DNA of 64,000 nucleotides, from the NCBI RefSeq assembly GCF_003574315.2, contig NZ_AP025739.1, positions 1,674,001-1,738,000 of the forward strand, given 5' to 3'. The position numbers and the translations under genes were made by a program. Shown piece after piece: positions 45,123 to 53,844 of the stretch (position 1 is its first letter; each line of letters opens with the position of its first letter). A model generated the notes under the pieces. The model saw nothing but the letters and a program-made list of their open reading frames with translations, had not been told where the DNA came from and did not search any database. This DNA is from Capsulimonas corticalis (GTDB lineage: Bacteria; Armatimonadota; Armatimonadia; Armatimonadales; Capsulimonadaceae).

Positions 45123-46172
45123 CTAGCTTTTTTGAGCTGGGGCTTGGATATCCGCGGGCTGAATGTCTGTGGGAATGAAGTCGCGGTCCATCAATTCCGA
45201 AATAGGGACAGGTTTCGTCAGGACTTTCATCTTCAGCGCCATATCCTCGATCTGCTGCATCTCGGCGTCGGTCGGAGTCAGACCGACGTAGCTGACCCGA
45301 TCCGGCGGCTGGGTCAAGACATACTTCAAGATTTTGGGATCTTGGCGGTAATACGGCGCGACCAGCGCGGCGGCCTGCAGTCGGTGCGTCTCGGCCCAGG
45401 CGCCGGATTGCGCGATGCCGCGCACGAGATCTCGCACTTCATCGGGATGCTGCTTAATCAGGTCCTCATGGACGACCAGGGCGCAGGAAATGAAGCGCGG
45501 CCAAATATCTTTCGCGTAGTACAGCACCCGACCGGAGCCGTTCAGCTCGGCAACCGCCGGAAATGGTTCCCCCACAAAGTAACCGTCGATCGCCTTGGTC
45601 GCCAGTGCGGTCGGCATGTCCGGCGGCGGCATCACGATGAACTTGATGTCGTCGGGCTGCATCCCCTGATTTTCCATCAGCTTATGGATCACCAGATTTT
45701 GATTGCTGTATGGGCTGGGGATTGCGAATGTCTTGCCCTTTTCGTCGCGAAGGCTTTTGGCGGGGTCGTCTTTGCGGACGATGATTTCCGAGCCGTCTCG
45801 ATGTCCCAAATAACAGATTTTGACCGGCACGCCCTGCTCGCGAAGTTTCATCGCGAGCGGGACGATCATGAAAGTCGCCTGGAGCTGCCGTGATTTCAAG
45901 GCGTCGGCAATGGGAGGGAACTCTGTGAACCTCTCCGAGTCGAACCGTGTGCCTGTGGTGCTGGTCTGCGACGAATAATCCGTGACGGGACAGGTTAAGT
46001 GACAGGTGACGGGCAGATAGCCCACGGTCACCGTCCGGCGGGCGTTGTTACTTGGCCCAACATGGATAGGGCTTTGGGTGGTTTTGCGCCCCGGGCCGAA
46101 ACGCAGCACTGACAGAACGGCGATGATAACGATGGCGATCGCGGCCACCCGTGTGATTGGTGAACGAAGCAT
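45123..46172 (-). CDS. Nitrate/taurine/sulfonate-type ABC transporter substrate-binding protein
   Basis: From ATG 46172 the protein has 349 residues. The open frame extends 79 codons further but would overlap the GH3 gene; GGAAAGAGAG lies just before 46172. A membrane or signal segment (VAAIAIVIIAVLSVLRFG) is followed by an NMT1/SsuA/NrtA-type periplasmic binding fold. The first strand reads TVGYLPVTCHLTCPVTDYSS, with two Cys and one His unusual for sulfonate binders; then IADALKSRQLQATFMIVPLAMKLREQGVPVKI, KGKTFAIPSPYSNQNLVIHKLMENQG and DGYFVGEPFPAVAEL follow. It probably delivers a small organic ligand to the permease/ATPase encoded upstream at 49014-50535, with the GH3 gene in between. The ligand cannot be told. 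The Cys/His pattern could indicate metal or thiol involvement. Confidence 0.82.
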   Translation of the reverse strand: MLRSPITRVAAIAIVIIAVLSVLRFGPGRKTTQSPIHVGPSNNARRTVTVGYLPVTCHLTCPVTDYSSQTSTTGTRFDSERFTEFPPIADALKSRQLQATFMIVPLAMKLREQGVPVKICYLGHRDGSEIIVRKDDPAKSLRDEKGKTFAIPSPYSNQNLVIHKLMENQGMQPDDIKFIVMPPPDMPTALATKAIDGYFVGEPFPAVAELNGSGRVLYYAKDIWPRFISCALVVHEDLIKQHPDEVRDLVRGIAQSGAWAETHRLQAAALVAPYYRQDPKILKYVLTQPPDRVSYVGLTPTDAEMQQIEDMALKMKVLTKPVPISELMDRDFIPTDIQPADIQAPAQKS

Positions 46173-46218
46173 TATCGACTCTCTTTCCATCGGCCTTGAA
46201 GGATAATCCCTGAAACTG

Positions 46219-48798
46219 CTATTTGCCGGGTCCATATACGTTGAGTTCATACAGCGAGTACCCAAAGGTAGTGGCGCGTTTGACCCCGTACATCCGCACC
46301 CAGCGAGTCGTGACAGGCTCCAGCTTGATGACGTCCCGAGAGCCCTTCCCATTCTCCGTGGTGAAGACCGATTTCCAGTTCTGTCCATCATCGCTGATTT
46401 GAATCTCATAAGCTAGCGCGCGCGCTTTCTCCCAAAGCAGCTCGATACGATTGATCTGTGTGGGAGCGCCCAAGTCTACCGCGAGCCATTGAGGATCGAC
46501 TCCCCACACCGAACTCCAGCGTGTGCTGAGATCGCCGTCGGTGGCGTATTCGGGATGGAATTCCGCGCCTCCCTGGATGCTCGAGACGGTCACTTTCTTA
46601 CCCGTGGAGAGGGTAGGCTTGGGACCGGGAGGAAGCGGAGCACCGATGCTGGGGATGCGCTCGGTCCAGGTTGAAGTAAGGTTAACTGTCGTCTTCTGCG
46701 CCAGGTCGCGGGAGTTAGGCCCAACTTCAATCGTGTAGGAGCCTTTGTCCGATTTCCACTGCTTGTCTGGGACATCGCAATAGGCAAACGAGCGCGCATC
46801 CAGCGTGAAGCGGGCGGTTTTAGTTTCGCCAGGTTTTAGCGTCAGGCGGTCAAATCCTTTGAGCTCACGCACGGCGCGGTCAATCTTGGGAGCATCGGTG
46901 TGAACATAGAGTTCCGCGATCTCCGCGCCCTCGCGCGCGCCGGTATTCGTGATGTCCACCGTGACGGCGAGATCGCCATGGGGCGCCCAGGCATTTTTGG
47001 CGACATGCAGATTCGAGTACTTGAAGGTGGTGTAAGATAGTCCGTAGCCGAATGGAAAGGTCGGCTGGAGGTTTTTCTTGTCGAAATAACGATAGCCAAC
47101 GTAGATGCCTTCGCTATAATGAACGGCGCCGTTTGTTCCAGGGAAGTTTCCGTAATCGGGATAATCCTCGCGGCGGGCGCCGATGGTGTCGGTGAGTTTA
47201 CCGGAAGGAGAAATATCACCGAAGAGAATCTCGCCGATAGCGGTTCCACCTTCCTGTCCTGCGAATGGAGCCTGAATGACGCCAGGAACGGGATCGATCC
47301 AGTCGGACATTTTGCACGGCGCGCCGCTGCTGACGATAACGACGGTATTTTTATTGGCCGCAGATAATGCGCGAATGAGATCCAGGTCTTTGCTCTCTAA
47401 ATCCATCGAATGGCGGTCCGATCCTTCCGCCTCGTGTTCGCCTCCGACAAAGAGCAGCGCAACATCCGCCTTCTTCGCTCTCGCCTGAGCGGCGTCGGGC
47501 GTTTCGCCCTCGGCAAAGGTGACATTGACGCCTGGTCCGGCTGCTTGGGTAACCCCCTCTAGAGGGAAAATGGCCCGTGTGGGCTTGAGGTCCGGGCTGC
47601 CGCCGCCGCCCAGCTGCCAGCTCTTTGCTCGTGACCCGAAGACAGCGATTGTCTTAATCTTGCCGCGCTCCAGCGGAAGAACGCCCCCTTGATTCTTCAG
47701 CAGAATTATGCCCTCCGCAGCCGCATCGTGAGCGATCTTGAGATGCTCCGGCGAACCGACCACAGAATGGTCGGGCGCGGCTTTCGGATCCAGCACGCCG
47801 GTGCGGATGATGGTGCGCAGGATGCGGTGCACGGATTCATCGAGAGTTGTCTGCGTCAAATCGCCGCTGTCAAGCGCGTCGGCGATATTCTCGGCGTTGA
47901 GCAGCCCAGGGCCGGGCATCTCCAGATCATTGCCTGCGTTGATCGTACCGGCAACTTCATGCACGCCGCCCCAGTCGGACATAGCCATCCCGTCAAAACC
48001 CCAGTCACGGCGCAGGATGCAGGTGTCCAGATACCAATTCGAGCTGCTGTGACGGCCGTTGACTTTGTTGTAGCTGGTCATCAAAGTCCATACATGCCCG
48101 CGCTTGACGGCCGCCTCAAACGCAGGCAGATAGATTTCGCGTAGTGTGCGTTCATCCACGATCACATTGACGAAGCCTCGGTCGACTTCCTCGTTGTTAC
48201 ACGCGAAATGCTTCACGCAGGCGGCTGCGCCCGTACTCTGCACACCCTGAATATAGCCCACGGCAGTCTCAGCGGATAGGAATGGGTCTTCGCTGTAATA
48301 TTCCGCATTGCGCCCGCCGAGTGGACTGCGGTGAATGTTAACAGAAGGCCCCAGGATGACTTGCCCCCCAGTGCGCTTATTTTGAAGCTCCTCCCCGATG
48401 GCTTGACCAACCTTGCGGGCCAGCTCACGGTCCCAGCTGCTGGCGAATAATACGCCGCTGCCGAAATAGGTGGCGGGTCCATCGAGGCGGCCCACGCCGC
48501 CTCCGCGTACGCCCTGGCTGGCGTCCGCCATGTCCATAATGGGTACGCCAAGGCGTGGGATGGCGGGAGTGCTGAAGTCGGTGCCGGTAGAAAGGGAGCG
48601 GCGTTCTTCCGGCGTAAGACGATTAAAAAGGTCGTTCACACGCGCCTCTAGCGGCGCCTTGGGATCCTGGTATACGGCCTGCGCGTCCGCGCGCACTAAG
48701 CCGGCGGTGCTGCAAATCGCCAGGCCCAGTGCGAATGCGCATGATAATTTGCGCTGAGAGGTGGCTTGGCGCTTCGCCTGGCGTCGGTTCGTCTGCAT
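46219..48798 (-). CDS. Secreted GH3 beta-glycosidase with C-terminal discoidin domain
   Basis: An 859-residue protein with a signal peptide (cleavage near residue 40, VRADAQA). The GH3 TIM barrel carries the nucleophile Asp275 in FDGMAMSDWGGVHE and the K-H-F substrate-binding segment AACVKHFACNNEEVDR. The second GH3 domain follows (AAEGIILLKNQGGVLPL, VALLFVGGEHEAEGSDRHSMDL), then the FN3-like C domain (about 620-715, PFGYGLSYTTFKYSNL) and a discoidin/F5-8C domain (715-859, GAEFHPEYATDGDLSTRWSS). GH3 enzymes retain configuration and remove terminal beta-glucosyl or beta-xylosyl units. The gene has its own promoter inside the end of the ATPase gene and a leader of about 210 nt. It is followed after 46 bases by the substrate-binding protein gene, an unusual gene order. 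Confidence 0.9.
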   Translation of the reverse strand: MQTNRRQAKRQATSQRKLSCAFALGLAICSTAGLVRADAQAVYQDPKAPLEARVNDLFNRLTPEERRSLSTGTDFSTPAIPRLGVPIMDMADASQGVRGGGVGRLDGPATYFGSGVLFASSWDRELARKVGQAIGEELQNKRTGGQVILGPSVNIHRSPLGGRNAEYYSEDPFLSAETAVGYIQGVQSTGAAACVKHFACNNEEVDRGFVNVIVDERTLREIYLPAFEAAVKRGHVWTLMTSYNKVNGRHSSSNWYLDTCILRRDWGFDGMAMSDWGGVHEVAGTINAGNDLEMPGPGLLNAENIADALDSGDLTQTTLDESVHRILRTIIRTGVLDPKAAPDHSVVGSPEHLKIAHDAAAEGIILLKNQGGVLPLERGKIKTIAVFGSRAKSWQLGGGGSPDLKPTRAIFPLEGVTQAAGPGVNVTFAEGETPDAAQARAKKADVALLFVGGEHEAEGSDRHSMDLESKDLDLIRALSAANKNTVVIVSSGAPCKMSDWIDPVPGVIQAPFAGQEGGTAIGEILFGDISPSGKLTDTIGARREDYPDYGNFPGTNGAVHYSEGIYVGYRYFDKKNLQPTFPFGYGLSYTTFKYSNLHVAKNAWAPHGDLAVTVDITNTGAREGAEIAELYVHTDAPKIDRAVRELKGFDRLTLKPGETKTARFTLDARSFAYCDVPDKQWKSDKGSYTIEVGPNSRDLAQKTTVNLTSTWTERIPSIGAPLPPGPKPTLSTGKKVTVSSIQGGAEFHPEYATDGDLSTRWSSVWGVDPQWLAVDLGAPTQINRIELLWEKARALAYEIQISDDGQNWKSVFTTENGKGSRDVIKLEPVTTRWVRMYGVKRATTFGYSLYELNVYGPGK

Positions 48799-49007
48799 CG
48801 TGTCTCCCTAATGAGTGAAATATTTGCGATTAGCTGAAAGCTGTTTTTGCAATCCAAAGTTTCGGCGTTGCCCATCGGCAGAGAGGCCGAAAAGCGGGAA
48901 AAGAGAGCGAGGTAGTGACAACTTGACCTGCGCAAGTCGCTGGATCCGAAGGCTCTTTTCAGTATGTTCCAAACAAAATCATATTTGATCCATTTATCAT
49001 CCATTTG

Positions 49008-49043
49008 ATCATATCATAAATTGTGTTTACTGTCAATGGAACA
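49008..49043 (-). promoter_or_regulatory. Promoter and operators of the GH3 gene
   Basis: On the minus strand TTGACA (49031-49036) and TATGAT (49008-49013) are 17 bases apart. A minus-strand TGTTCCA (49037-49043) abuts the -35. Plus-strand TGTTCCA (48965-48971) and TGATCCA (48986-48992) lie downstream in the leader. The promoter overlaps the 3' end of the ATPase gene. Confidence 0.75.
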
Positions 49044-49769
49044 CGCCGCTGTCTGATCTTCGCGCAGGCCCAGTTCGCTCAGCATCTGAGACACAGCGTC
49101 AACAACGAGGGGATGGGTAACGTCGCGCGGGCGCGGCAGTTCTATCGCGAGCTCGCATTGGATTCGGGAGGGACGCTCGGACAGGACAATGATCCGGTCG
49201 GCGAGCTGGGCGGCTTCTTCCAGGTCATGAGTGACGAAGACAACCGTGCAGGGGCAAGATTGGAGCAAGCGAACGAGTTCACGCCGCATTCGCAGTCGGG
49301 CCTGATAATCCAGCGCTGAGAATGGTTCGTCCATCAGCAGAATATCCGCATGGCCTGCCAGCGCACGCGCCAGTTCCACGCGCTGACGCATGCCGCCAGA
49401 GAGCTGATGAGGATAATGCTCCGCGAAATCCTGCTGACCAATCAGCGTCAGCAATTCGAAGAGTTGTTGCTCGCGCGCTTCCGGAGAAACGGATCGCATG
49501 CCGAGCCGGATATTGTCTGCGACTGTCAGCCAGGGGAATAAGCTGTCCTGCTGATACACTTGCCGTATTGCGCCGATCGTTTCAACAGTTCCTGAGGAAG
49601 GCTGCTCGTATCGAGAGATCAGATTGAGGAGCGTGGACTTTCCACAACCGGATGGGCCAACCACGGCAACGAATTCACCGGAGCGCACTGTGAGTGTGAC
49701 ATCGTCCAGGACGCGCACCGAGCCGAAATCGTGCGAGACGTGGGAAAGATGGATGGGTTTAGCGTTCAT
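49014..49769 (-). CDS. ABC transporter ATPase, SsuB/TauB/NrtD type
   Basis: From ATG 49769 the protein has 251 residues, the usual length. Walker A GPSGCGKST (38-46), the Q-loop region (RQVYQQDSLFPWLTVADN), signature LSGGMRQRVELARAL, Walker B ILLMDEPFSALD and the switch His in VVFVTHDLEEA are all intact. It would energise import through the permease encoded immediately upstream, whose stop overlaps this start by 11 bases, so the two are translationally coupled. An open frame reaches 49820 but the inner ATG, preceded by AGGTGGGG, gives the family-typical N-terminus. Confidence 0.92.
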   Translation of the reverse strand: MNAKPIHLSHVSHDFGSVRVLDDVTLTVRSGEFVAVVGPSGCGKSTLLNLISRYEQPSSGTVETIGAIRQVYQQDSLFPWLTVADNIRLGMRSVSPEAREQQLFELLTLIGQQDFAEHYPHQLSGGMRQRVELARALAGHADILLMDEPFSALDYQARLRMRRELVRLLQSCPCTVVFVTHDLEEAAQLADRIIVLSERPSRIQCELAIELPRPRDVTHPLVVDAVSQMLSELGLREDQTAACSIDSKHNL

Positions 49770-50535
49770 AACCCCACCTAAGACTTGGAAGTTTCGCCAG
49801 CCCCGCCAGAAGCCGATCAATACCTACACCCAGCAGGCCGATGACGATCATATAGCACACCACGGTATCGGTGCGTAGCCCATTGCGGGCGTCATAGATG
49901 CCGTAACCCAATCCATCTTGACAGCCGACCATCTCCGCCGCTACCACGACTACCCAGGCAATCCCAGCCGTCACGCGCAGCGCCGTCACGAGCTGCGGCA
50001 GGATCGCCGGAAGCGTGACGCGCGTCAGCCGCTCCCAGCCCATCATCCCAAAATCCTGCCCGACCCGAAAGTAGACTTTGGGGATCGTCGCAACGGCGGA
50101 CATCGTCGCCAGAATCAGCGGGAATACGGACGCCATATAGATCAAGAAAATAGCCGCCTTGTCTCCCACTTGAAACCAAAGAATAGCGAAGGGAATCCAA
50201 GCGAGCGGGGACAGATTGCGATTGAAATTGACCGCAGGCAGCAGGGCCATACGCGCCCTTGTCTGCTGACCAAGCCACAATCCCACCGGGACGCCGGTTA
50301 CAACCGACAGCATGAACCCAACGACCACGCGGAAGAGCGACGCCTCAATGTCATTGAAAAGGCGTCCGGCCCTGATCTCCTCGACAAAACTTTTCGCGAC
50401 GGCTTGAGGAGACGGGAATGCGTATTCTGGAAAAACGTGCAGCCTGGACACAATCGTCCACAGGGTGAGAGCCGCCGCCAAAACCATCGCCGGCAGCAAG
50501 ACAGATAATGAGATAGGCTTCCCTGCGTTCTTCAT
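49759..50535 (-). CDS. ABC transporter permease, SsuC/TauC/NrtB type
   Basis: From ATG 50535 the protein has 258 residues, with about six transmembrane helices (SVLLPAMVLAAALTLWTIVS, FRVVVGFMLSVVTGVPVGLWLG, KAAIFLIYMASVFPLILATMSAV, and onward). The conserved cytoplasmic coupling region reads GQDFGMMGWERLTRVTLPAILPQLVTALRVTAGIAWVVVVAAEMVG, matching the EAA loop of the binding-protein-dependent transport family, followed by GLGYGIYDARNGLRTDTV typical of SsuC/TauC. A -10-like TATACT ends ten bases before the ATG, so the transcript may have almost no leader. It heads the operon with the ATPase. Confidence 0.9.
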   Translation of the reverse strand: MKNAGKPISLSVLLPAMVLAAALTLWTIVSRLHVFPEYAFPSPQAVAKSFVEEIRAGRLFNDIEASLFRVVVGFMLSVVTGVPVGLWLGQQTRARMALLPAVNFNRNLSPLAWIPFAILWFQVGDKAAIFLIYMASVFPLILATMSAVATIPKVYFRVGQDFGMMGWERLTRVTLPAILPQLVTALRVTAGIAWVVVVAAEMVGCQDGLGYGIYDARNGLRTDTVVCYMIVIGLLGVGIDRLLAGLAKLPSLRWGYER

Positions 50536-50544
50536 ATGACCCAA

Positions 50545-50618
50545 AGTATACCACAGGCGAAAAACAATAAATGCATTGATCCAAATACGATTTCAGGATG
50601 TTCCAGATATGATATAAT
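50545..50618. promoter_or_regulatory. Divergent promoter region, permease and UnbV-like genes
   Basis: Minus-strand TATACT (50545-50550) serves the permease gene. Plus-strand TATAAT (50613-50618) serves the CRTAC1/UnbV-like gene, with a weak -35. Between them lie TTGATCCA (50576-50583) and TGTTCCA (50599-50605), placed to affect both directions. Confidence 0.6.
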
Positions 50619-50675
50619 AGGCCTGACGGCGCCACTGATGGCGATGAACTGCTTAGTCGAATCCAGTTAAAATTT

Positions 50676-52481
50676 ATGTCAAAACGCATTCGCTACATTG
50701 TTGTCGCCACCCTCTTCGCCGCCCTTCTTGCGATCACTGCTATATTGAACCGAAAGGCTGCTCAGCCGGCGGGGAAAGTGGCGGATGGCGAGGCGATGCA
50801 GCGCTATGGCTTCCAGTTCCAGGATGTTACGCATGCCGCCGGCATTGACTTCATTCACCACGCCCCCACTCTCGATCCCGCCCTTGATCCCATTATGCCG
50901 GAGGTCGCGGCGATGGGCGCGGCGGTTTCGGTGGTGGATTACGATCAGGACGGCTGGCCCGATCTGTATGTCACCGACAGCAGTGAAGGCAGCCAAAACC
51001 ATCTGTACCATAATCTGCGTAACGGCAAATTTACGGACGTTGCCGCGAAACTGGGAGTCGCCGATATCAACAAATCCGGTACGGGCGTCTCCATGGGCTC
51101 GGTCTGGGGCGACTACGACAATGACGGCTATCCGGATCTTCTGCTGTTCAAATGGGGACAACCGCAGCTGTTCCACAACGATCAAGGCCATGGCTTCACC
51201 GACGTGACGGCCAAATCCGGGCTGCCGAAGTGGGTCAACGCCAACGCCGCAACGTGGATGGACTATGATTGCGACGGTCATCTGGATATTCTGCTCTGCG
51301 GTTACTATTCCGAGGATGTTGATCTGTGGAAGCTGAAGAACACCCGCATGATGCCGAACAGTTTTGAGTACGCTCAGAATGGCGGCCGCAAATATTTGCT
51401 GCGTGGACGCGGCGACGGTACATTCCAGGATGTCACGGCGCGGGTTGGGCTGAACAGCCATCGCTGGACGCTGGCTGTCGGCGCAGCCGATCTGCAAGGC
51501 TCGGGCTATCCCGACATTGTCCTCGCCAACGACTACGGCGTCACCGAGGTCTATGCAAACAACGCAGGAAAAAGTTTTACGGAGATCGGGCGTCAAGCAA
51601 ATATTGGATATCGCCCCAAAAGCGGCATGAGCGTCGCCTTTGGAGACGTACTCAATCAGGGCGGATTCGCGCTGTATGTCACGAATATCAGCGCCGAGGG
51701 CAATCTGGTCCAAGGGAATAACCTTTGGGTGGCGCGTCCCGGAAAAGACCTGAAATATGACAATTGGGCCGAAGACGCAGGGGTTTACCAAGGCGGCTGG
51801 AGCTTCGGCGCCCAATTTGGAGACCTGAACAACGACGGCGCGCTTGATCTTGCGCTGACCAATGGCTATATTTCCGCCAGTAAGGATAAGAGCTATTGGT
51901 ATGACTTCAGTAAGGTCGCGGGCGGCAATTCAACGATTATCTCCGATGCGAAAAACTGGCCCCCAATGGAAAATATGAGCCTGTCCGGTTATGAACAGAA
52001 ACATATCTGGCTGGGCGATGGTTACGGCAAATTCGCCGATGTGGCGCAGGCGGTCGGCTATACCGACACTCACGACGGCCGTTCTGTCGCACTCGCCGAT
52101 TTGTGGAACACCGGAGCTTTGGACATGATTGTCGCCAATCAGCGCGGACCTCTGCTTATCTACAAGAACACCGTCACTCCCAAGAACCAATGGCTCGAAT
52201 TCGACCTCTCCGGAAATCGTGGTAACCGCGGCGCGATTGGAGCCCAGGTCCGTCTGTTCTGGAAAAACTCTCGTGGTCAGGAAGTAGAGCAGCTCCAGGA
52301 AGTTCAAGCCGCCAGCGGTTTCTGCGCTCAGAACGACCATCGGCTCCATTTTGGCCTCGGCCCTCATCCCCGAATTGATCGCGCCGTGATTCGCTGGCCT
52401 GGTGGTGCGGGAACGTCGAAGACACTGACGATGTCGCAGATTCAGCTCGATCGGAACAATCCGGTTCAGGAGCCGCAATAA
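50676..52481 (+). CDS. CRTAC1 / ASPIC-UnbV family protein (UnbV-like)
   Basis: A 601-residue protein with an N-terminal signal or anchor segment (YIVVATLFAALLAITAIL). The FG-GAP propeller begins at about residue 48 (FQDVTHAAGIDFIHHA) and shows calcium loops VVDYDQDGWPDLYVTD, WGDYDNDGYPDLLLFK, WMDYDCDGHLDILLCG and FGDLNNDGALDLALTN. The C-terminal ASPIC/UnbV domain contains NRGAIGAQVRLFWKNSRGQEV, QEVQAASGFCAQNDHRLHFGLG and AVIRWPGG. UnbV is a conserved accessory protein of enediyne gene clusters, of unknown function. The gene 21 bases downstream encodes an UnbU/RnfD-like membrane protein, the same partner as in enediyne clusters. There is no polyketide synthase in the window. Confidence 0.88.
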   Translation: MSKRIRYIVVATLFAALLAITAILNRKAAQPAGKVADGEAMQRYGFQFQDVTHAAGIDFIHHAPTLDPALDPIMPEVAAMGAAVSVVDYDQDGWPDLYVTDSSEGSQNHLYHNLRNGKFTDVAAKLGVADINKSGTGVSMGSVWGDYDNDGYPDLLLFKWGQPQLFHNDQGHGFTDVTAKSGLPKWVNANAATWMDYDCDGHLDILLCGYYSEDVDLWKLKNTRMMPNSFEYAQNGGRKYLLRGRGDGTFQDVTARVGLNSHRWTLAVGAADLQGSGYPDIVLANDYGVTEVYANNAGKSFTEIGRQANIGYRPKSGMSVAFGDVLNQGGFALYVTNISAEGNLVQGNNLWVARPGKDLKYDNWAEDAGVYQGGWSFGAQFGDLNNDGALDLALTNGYISASKDKSYWYDFSKVAGGNSTIISDAKNWPPMENMSLSGYEQKHIWLGDGYGKFADVAQAVGYTDTHDGRSVALADLWNTGALDMIVANQRGPLLIYKNTVTPKNQWLEFDLSGNRGNRGAIGAQVRLFWKNSRGQEVEQLQEVQAASGFCAQNDHRLHFGLGPHPRIDRAVIRWPGGAGTSKTLTMSQIQLDRNNPVQEPQ

Positions 52482-52502
52482 GAGATAGCTAGGAACACGA
52501 TT

Positions 52503-53384
52503 ATGATCACAGGACACTCCGCCGACTCGCTGCCGCCCGAACCGGTAAGACCTTCATCGGACGTGAAGCCATCACGCCCGTTTCCAATCGACAGCCAATA
52601 CATTGCGCCGATGCTTATCACAGTCATTTTGCTGATAGGGCAGGCGTTTTACGGCTTTCTGGAGAGCTATCCGAAGACTCTGCTGGCGATCGGGACAAGC
52701 ATTCTCGCTGAGATCCTTCTTAGCCGATTGTTCTACAATAAGTGGCCGTCTCTGGCGAGCGCTTATGTCACCGGAATCAGCGTCGGCATTCTGGTGCGTT
52801 CTCCACTGTATTGGCCTTTTGCGATGTGCAGCGCTCTCTCGATCGCGTCCAAGTATGTGCTGAGGATAAACGGACGTCACCTGTGGAACCCATCTAACTT
52901 CGGCGTTTCGGCGATGCTCTTTTTGGCTCCCGCCGTCGTGGCGAGTTTGAGCATTCAGTGGGGCAATGCGCTTGGGGCGATGCTGGTTATCTGGACACTC
53001 GGCTCTATCATCGTTTGGAGGCTGCGGCGTTTCCACATCTGTGCAACCTATGTCGCGTCATTCTTTGCCTTCGCCGCTCTGCGCGCCGCGCTCCCGCATC
53101 CTCCCCTGACATTTTGGGAAACATTTCAGAGCGAGATCGCGCCGATCACGGGGCCGATGTACCAGTTGTTTATCTTTTTCATGATCACCGACCCCAAGAG
53201 CACCGTGCGGAATTGGCGCGGTCAATGCGCAGTCGCCTTCTCTATTGCCGCCGCTGAGTGCGTCCTGCGCCTCTTTCATAATGTTCACGCGCCCTACTTC
53301 GCTTTATTCCTCGTTGGCCCACTCGCAAACACAATCGAAATTTGGAAGACGCGGGGCGGCCCTAATACGGCGCCTTCGGCATGA
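52503..53384 (+). CDS. RnfD/NqrB-like membrane protein (UnbU-like)
   Basis: A 293-residue polytopic membrane protein with eight or nine hydrophobic helices. Two segments resemble the RnfD/NqrB family: RINGRHLWNPSNFGVSAMLFLAP and PMYQLFIFFMITDPKSTVRNW. The Thr of NqrB/RnfD that carries covalently bound FMN lies in a comparable region, but I cannot assign it safely here. UnbU of enediyne clusters belongs to the same broad group and is always beside UnbV; here the UnbV-like gene ends 21 bases upstream, with AGGAA before this ATG. It may move electrons or ions across the membrane for the propeller partner, but this is speculative. Confidence 0.75.
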   Translation: MITGHSADSLPPEPVRPSSDVKPSRPFPIDSQYIAPMLITVILLIGQAFYGFLESYPKTLLAIGTSILAEILLSRLFYNKWPSLASAYVTGISVGILVRSPLYWPFAMCSALSIASKYVLRINGRHLWNPSNFGVSAMLFLAPAVVASLSIQWGNALGAMLVIWTLGSIIVWRLRRFHICATYVASFFAFAALRAALPHPPLTFWETFQSEIAPITGPMYQLFIFFMITDPKSTVRNWRGQCAVAFSIAAAECVLRLFHNVHAPYFALFLVGPLANTIEIWKTRGGPNTAPSA

Positions 53385-53429
53385 GCTCTTCAGAGTAATA
53401 TAGTATGGGACATGGTTTGAATCCATATG

Positions 53430-53489
53430 TGTTCCATATATGTTGACATGTGATCCTTGGTGTGATACAATAGTTCCATCAATGTTCCA
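53430..53489 (+). promoter_or_regulatory. Promoter with TGWTCCA elements for the mannan-type operon
   Basis: TTGACA (53443-53448) and TACAAT (53466-53471) are 17 bases apart. TGTTCCA lies upstream (53430-53436), a TGATCC variant in the spacer (53451-53456) and TGTTCCA downstream (53483-53489). It matches the prepilin promoter at 33655-33714 base for base in many positions. The first large gene begins about 360 nt downstream, so the leader is long. Confidence 0.78.
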
Positions 53490-53631
53490 CGAAGTCTCAT
53501 TAAGAGGGTTGGGCTTGTGTTTTTGCTATAATTGAAATACTGGTCCACTCTGAGATAAAAAAGATTTTTTTTGCGATAATTGCAATAAAGAAAAGCATCT
53601 ATTGGCGAGCATAGAGTTAGGAAGCATCCGT

Positions 53632-53844
53632 ATGCAACGAAAAATCAAAGGAGTAATGGAAGCAGCGTACATCAAAGACGTAATTTGCGTAGTCGCGGCC
53701 GTCCCCGGCGGCTTTATCTATGTTGTTACGACGCACATCGGCGTGGACTTTACGATCAAGGATCGCTCCACGCCTTGTCGCAATCCGCCGGCGGTGAGGC
53801 CGGCTTATCGAAGTCACTCAGTTAGGAGATCAAAACATGCTTAA
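53632..53844 (+). CDS. Possible small leader protein, unrecognised
   Basis: A 70-codon frame with AGGAAG eight bases before its ATG. It encodes MQRKIKGVMEAAYIKDVICVVAAVPGGFIY and onward, without signal peptide or known motif, and overlaps the GH76 start by 8 bases. It lies in the long leader of the operon, where a short translated frame could tune expression of the next gene, but it may also be chance. The palindrome CCGCCGGCGG at about 53786-53795 lies within it. Confidence 0.35.
   Translation: MQRKIKGVMEAAYIKDVICVVAAVPGGFIYVVTTHIGVDFTIKDRSTPCRNPPAVRPAYRSHSVRRSKHA

Noticed and set aside
45123-46409. Longer start (46409) for the substrate-binding protein
   Set aside because: It would overlap the GH3 coding end and place the signal segment 80 residues from the start; ATG 46172 has a ribosome binding site and a proper export signal.
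50676-53384. Enediyne biosynthetic gene cluster
   Set aside because: Only UnbV- and UnbU-like genes are present; no iterative polyketide synthase or thioesterase is seen in the window.
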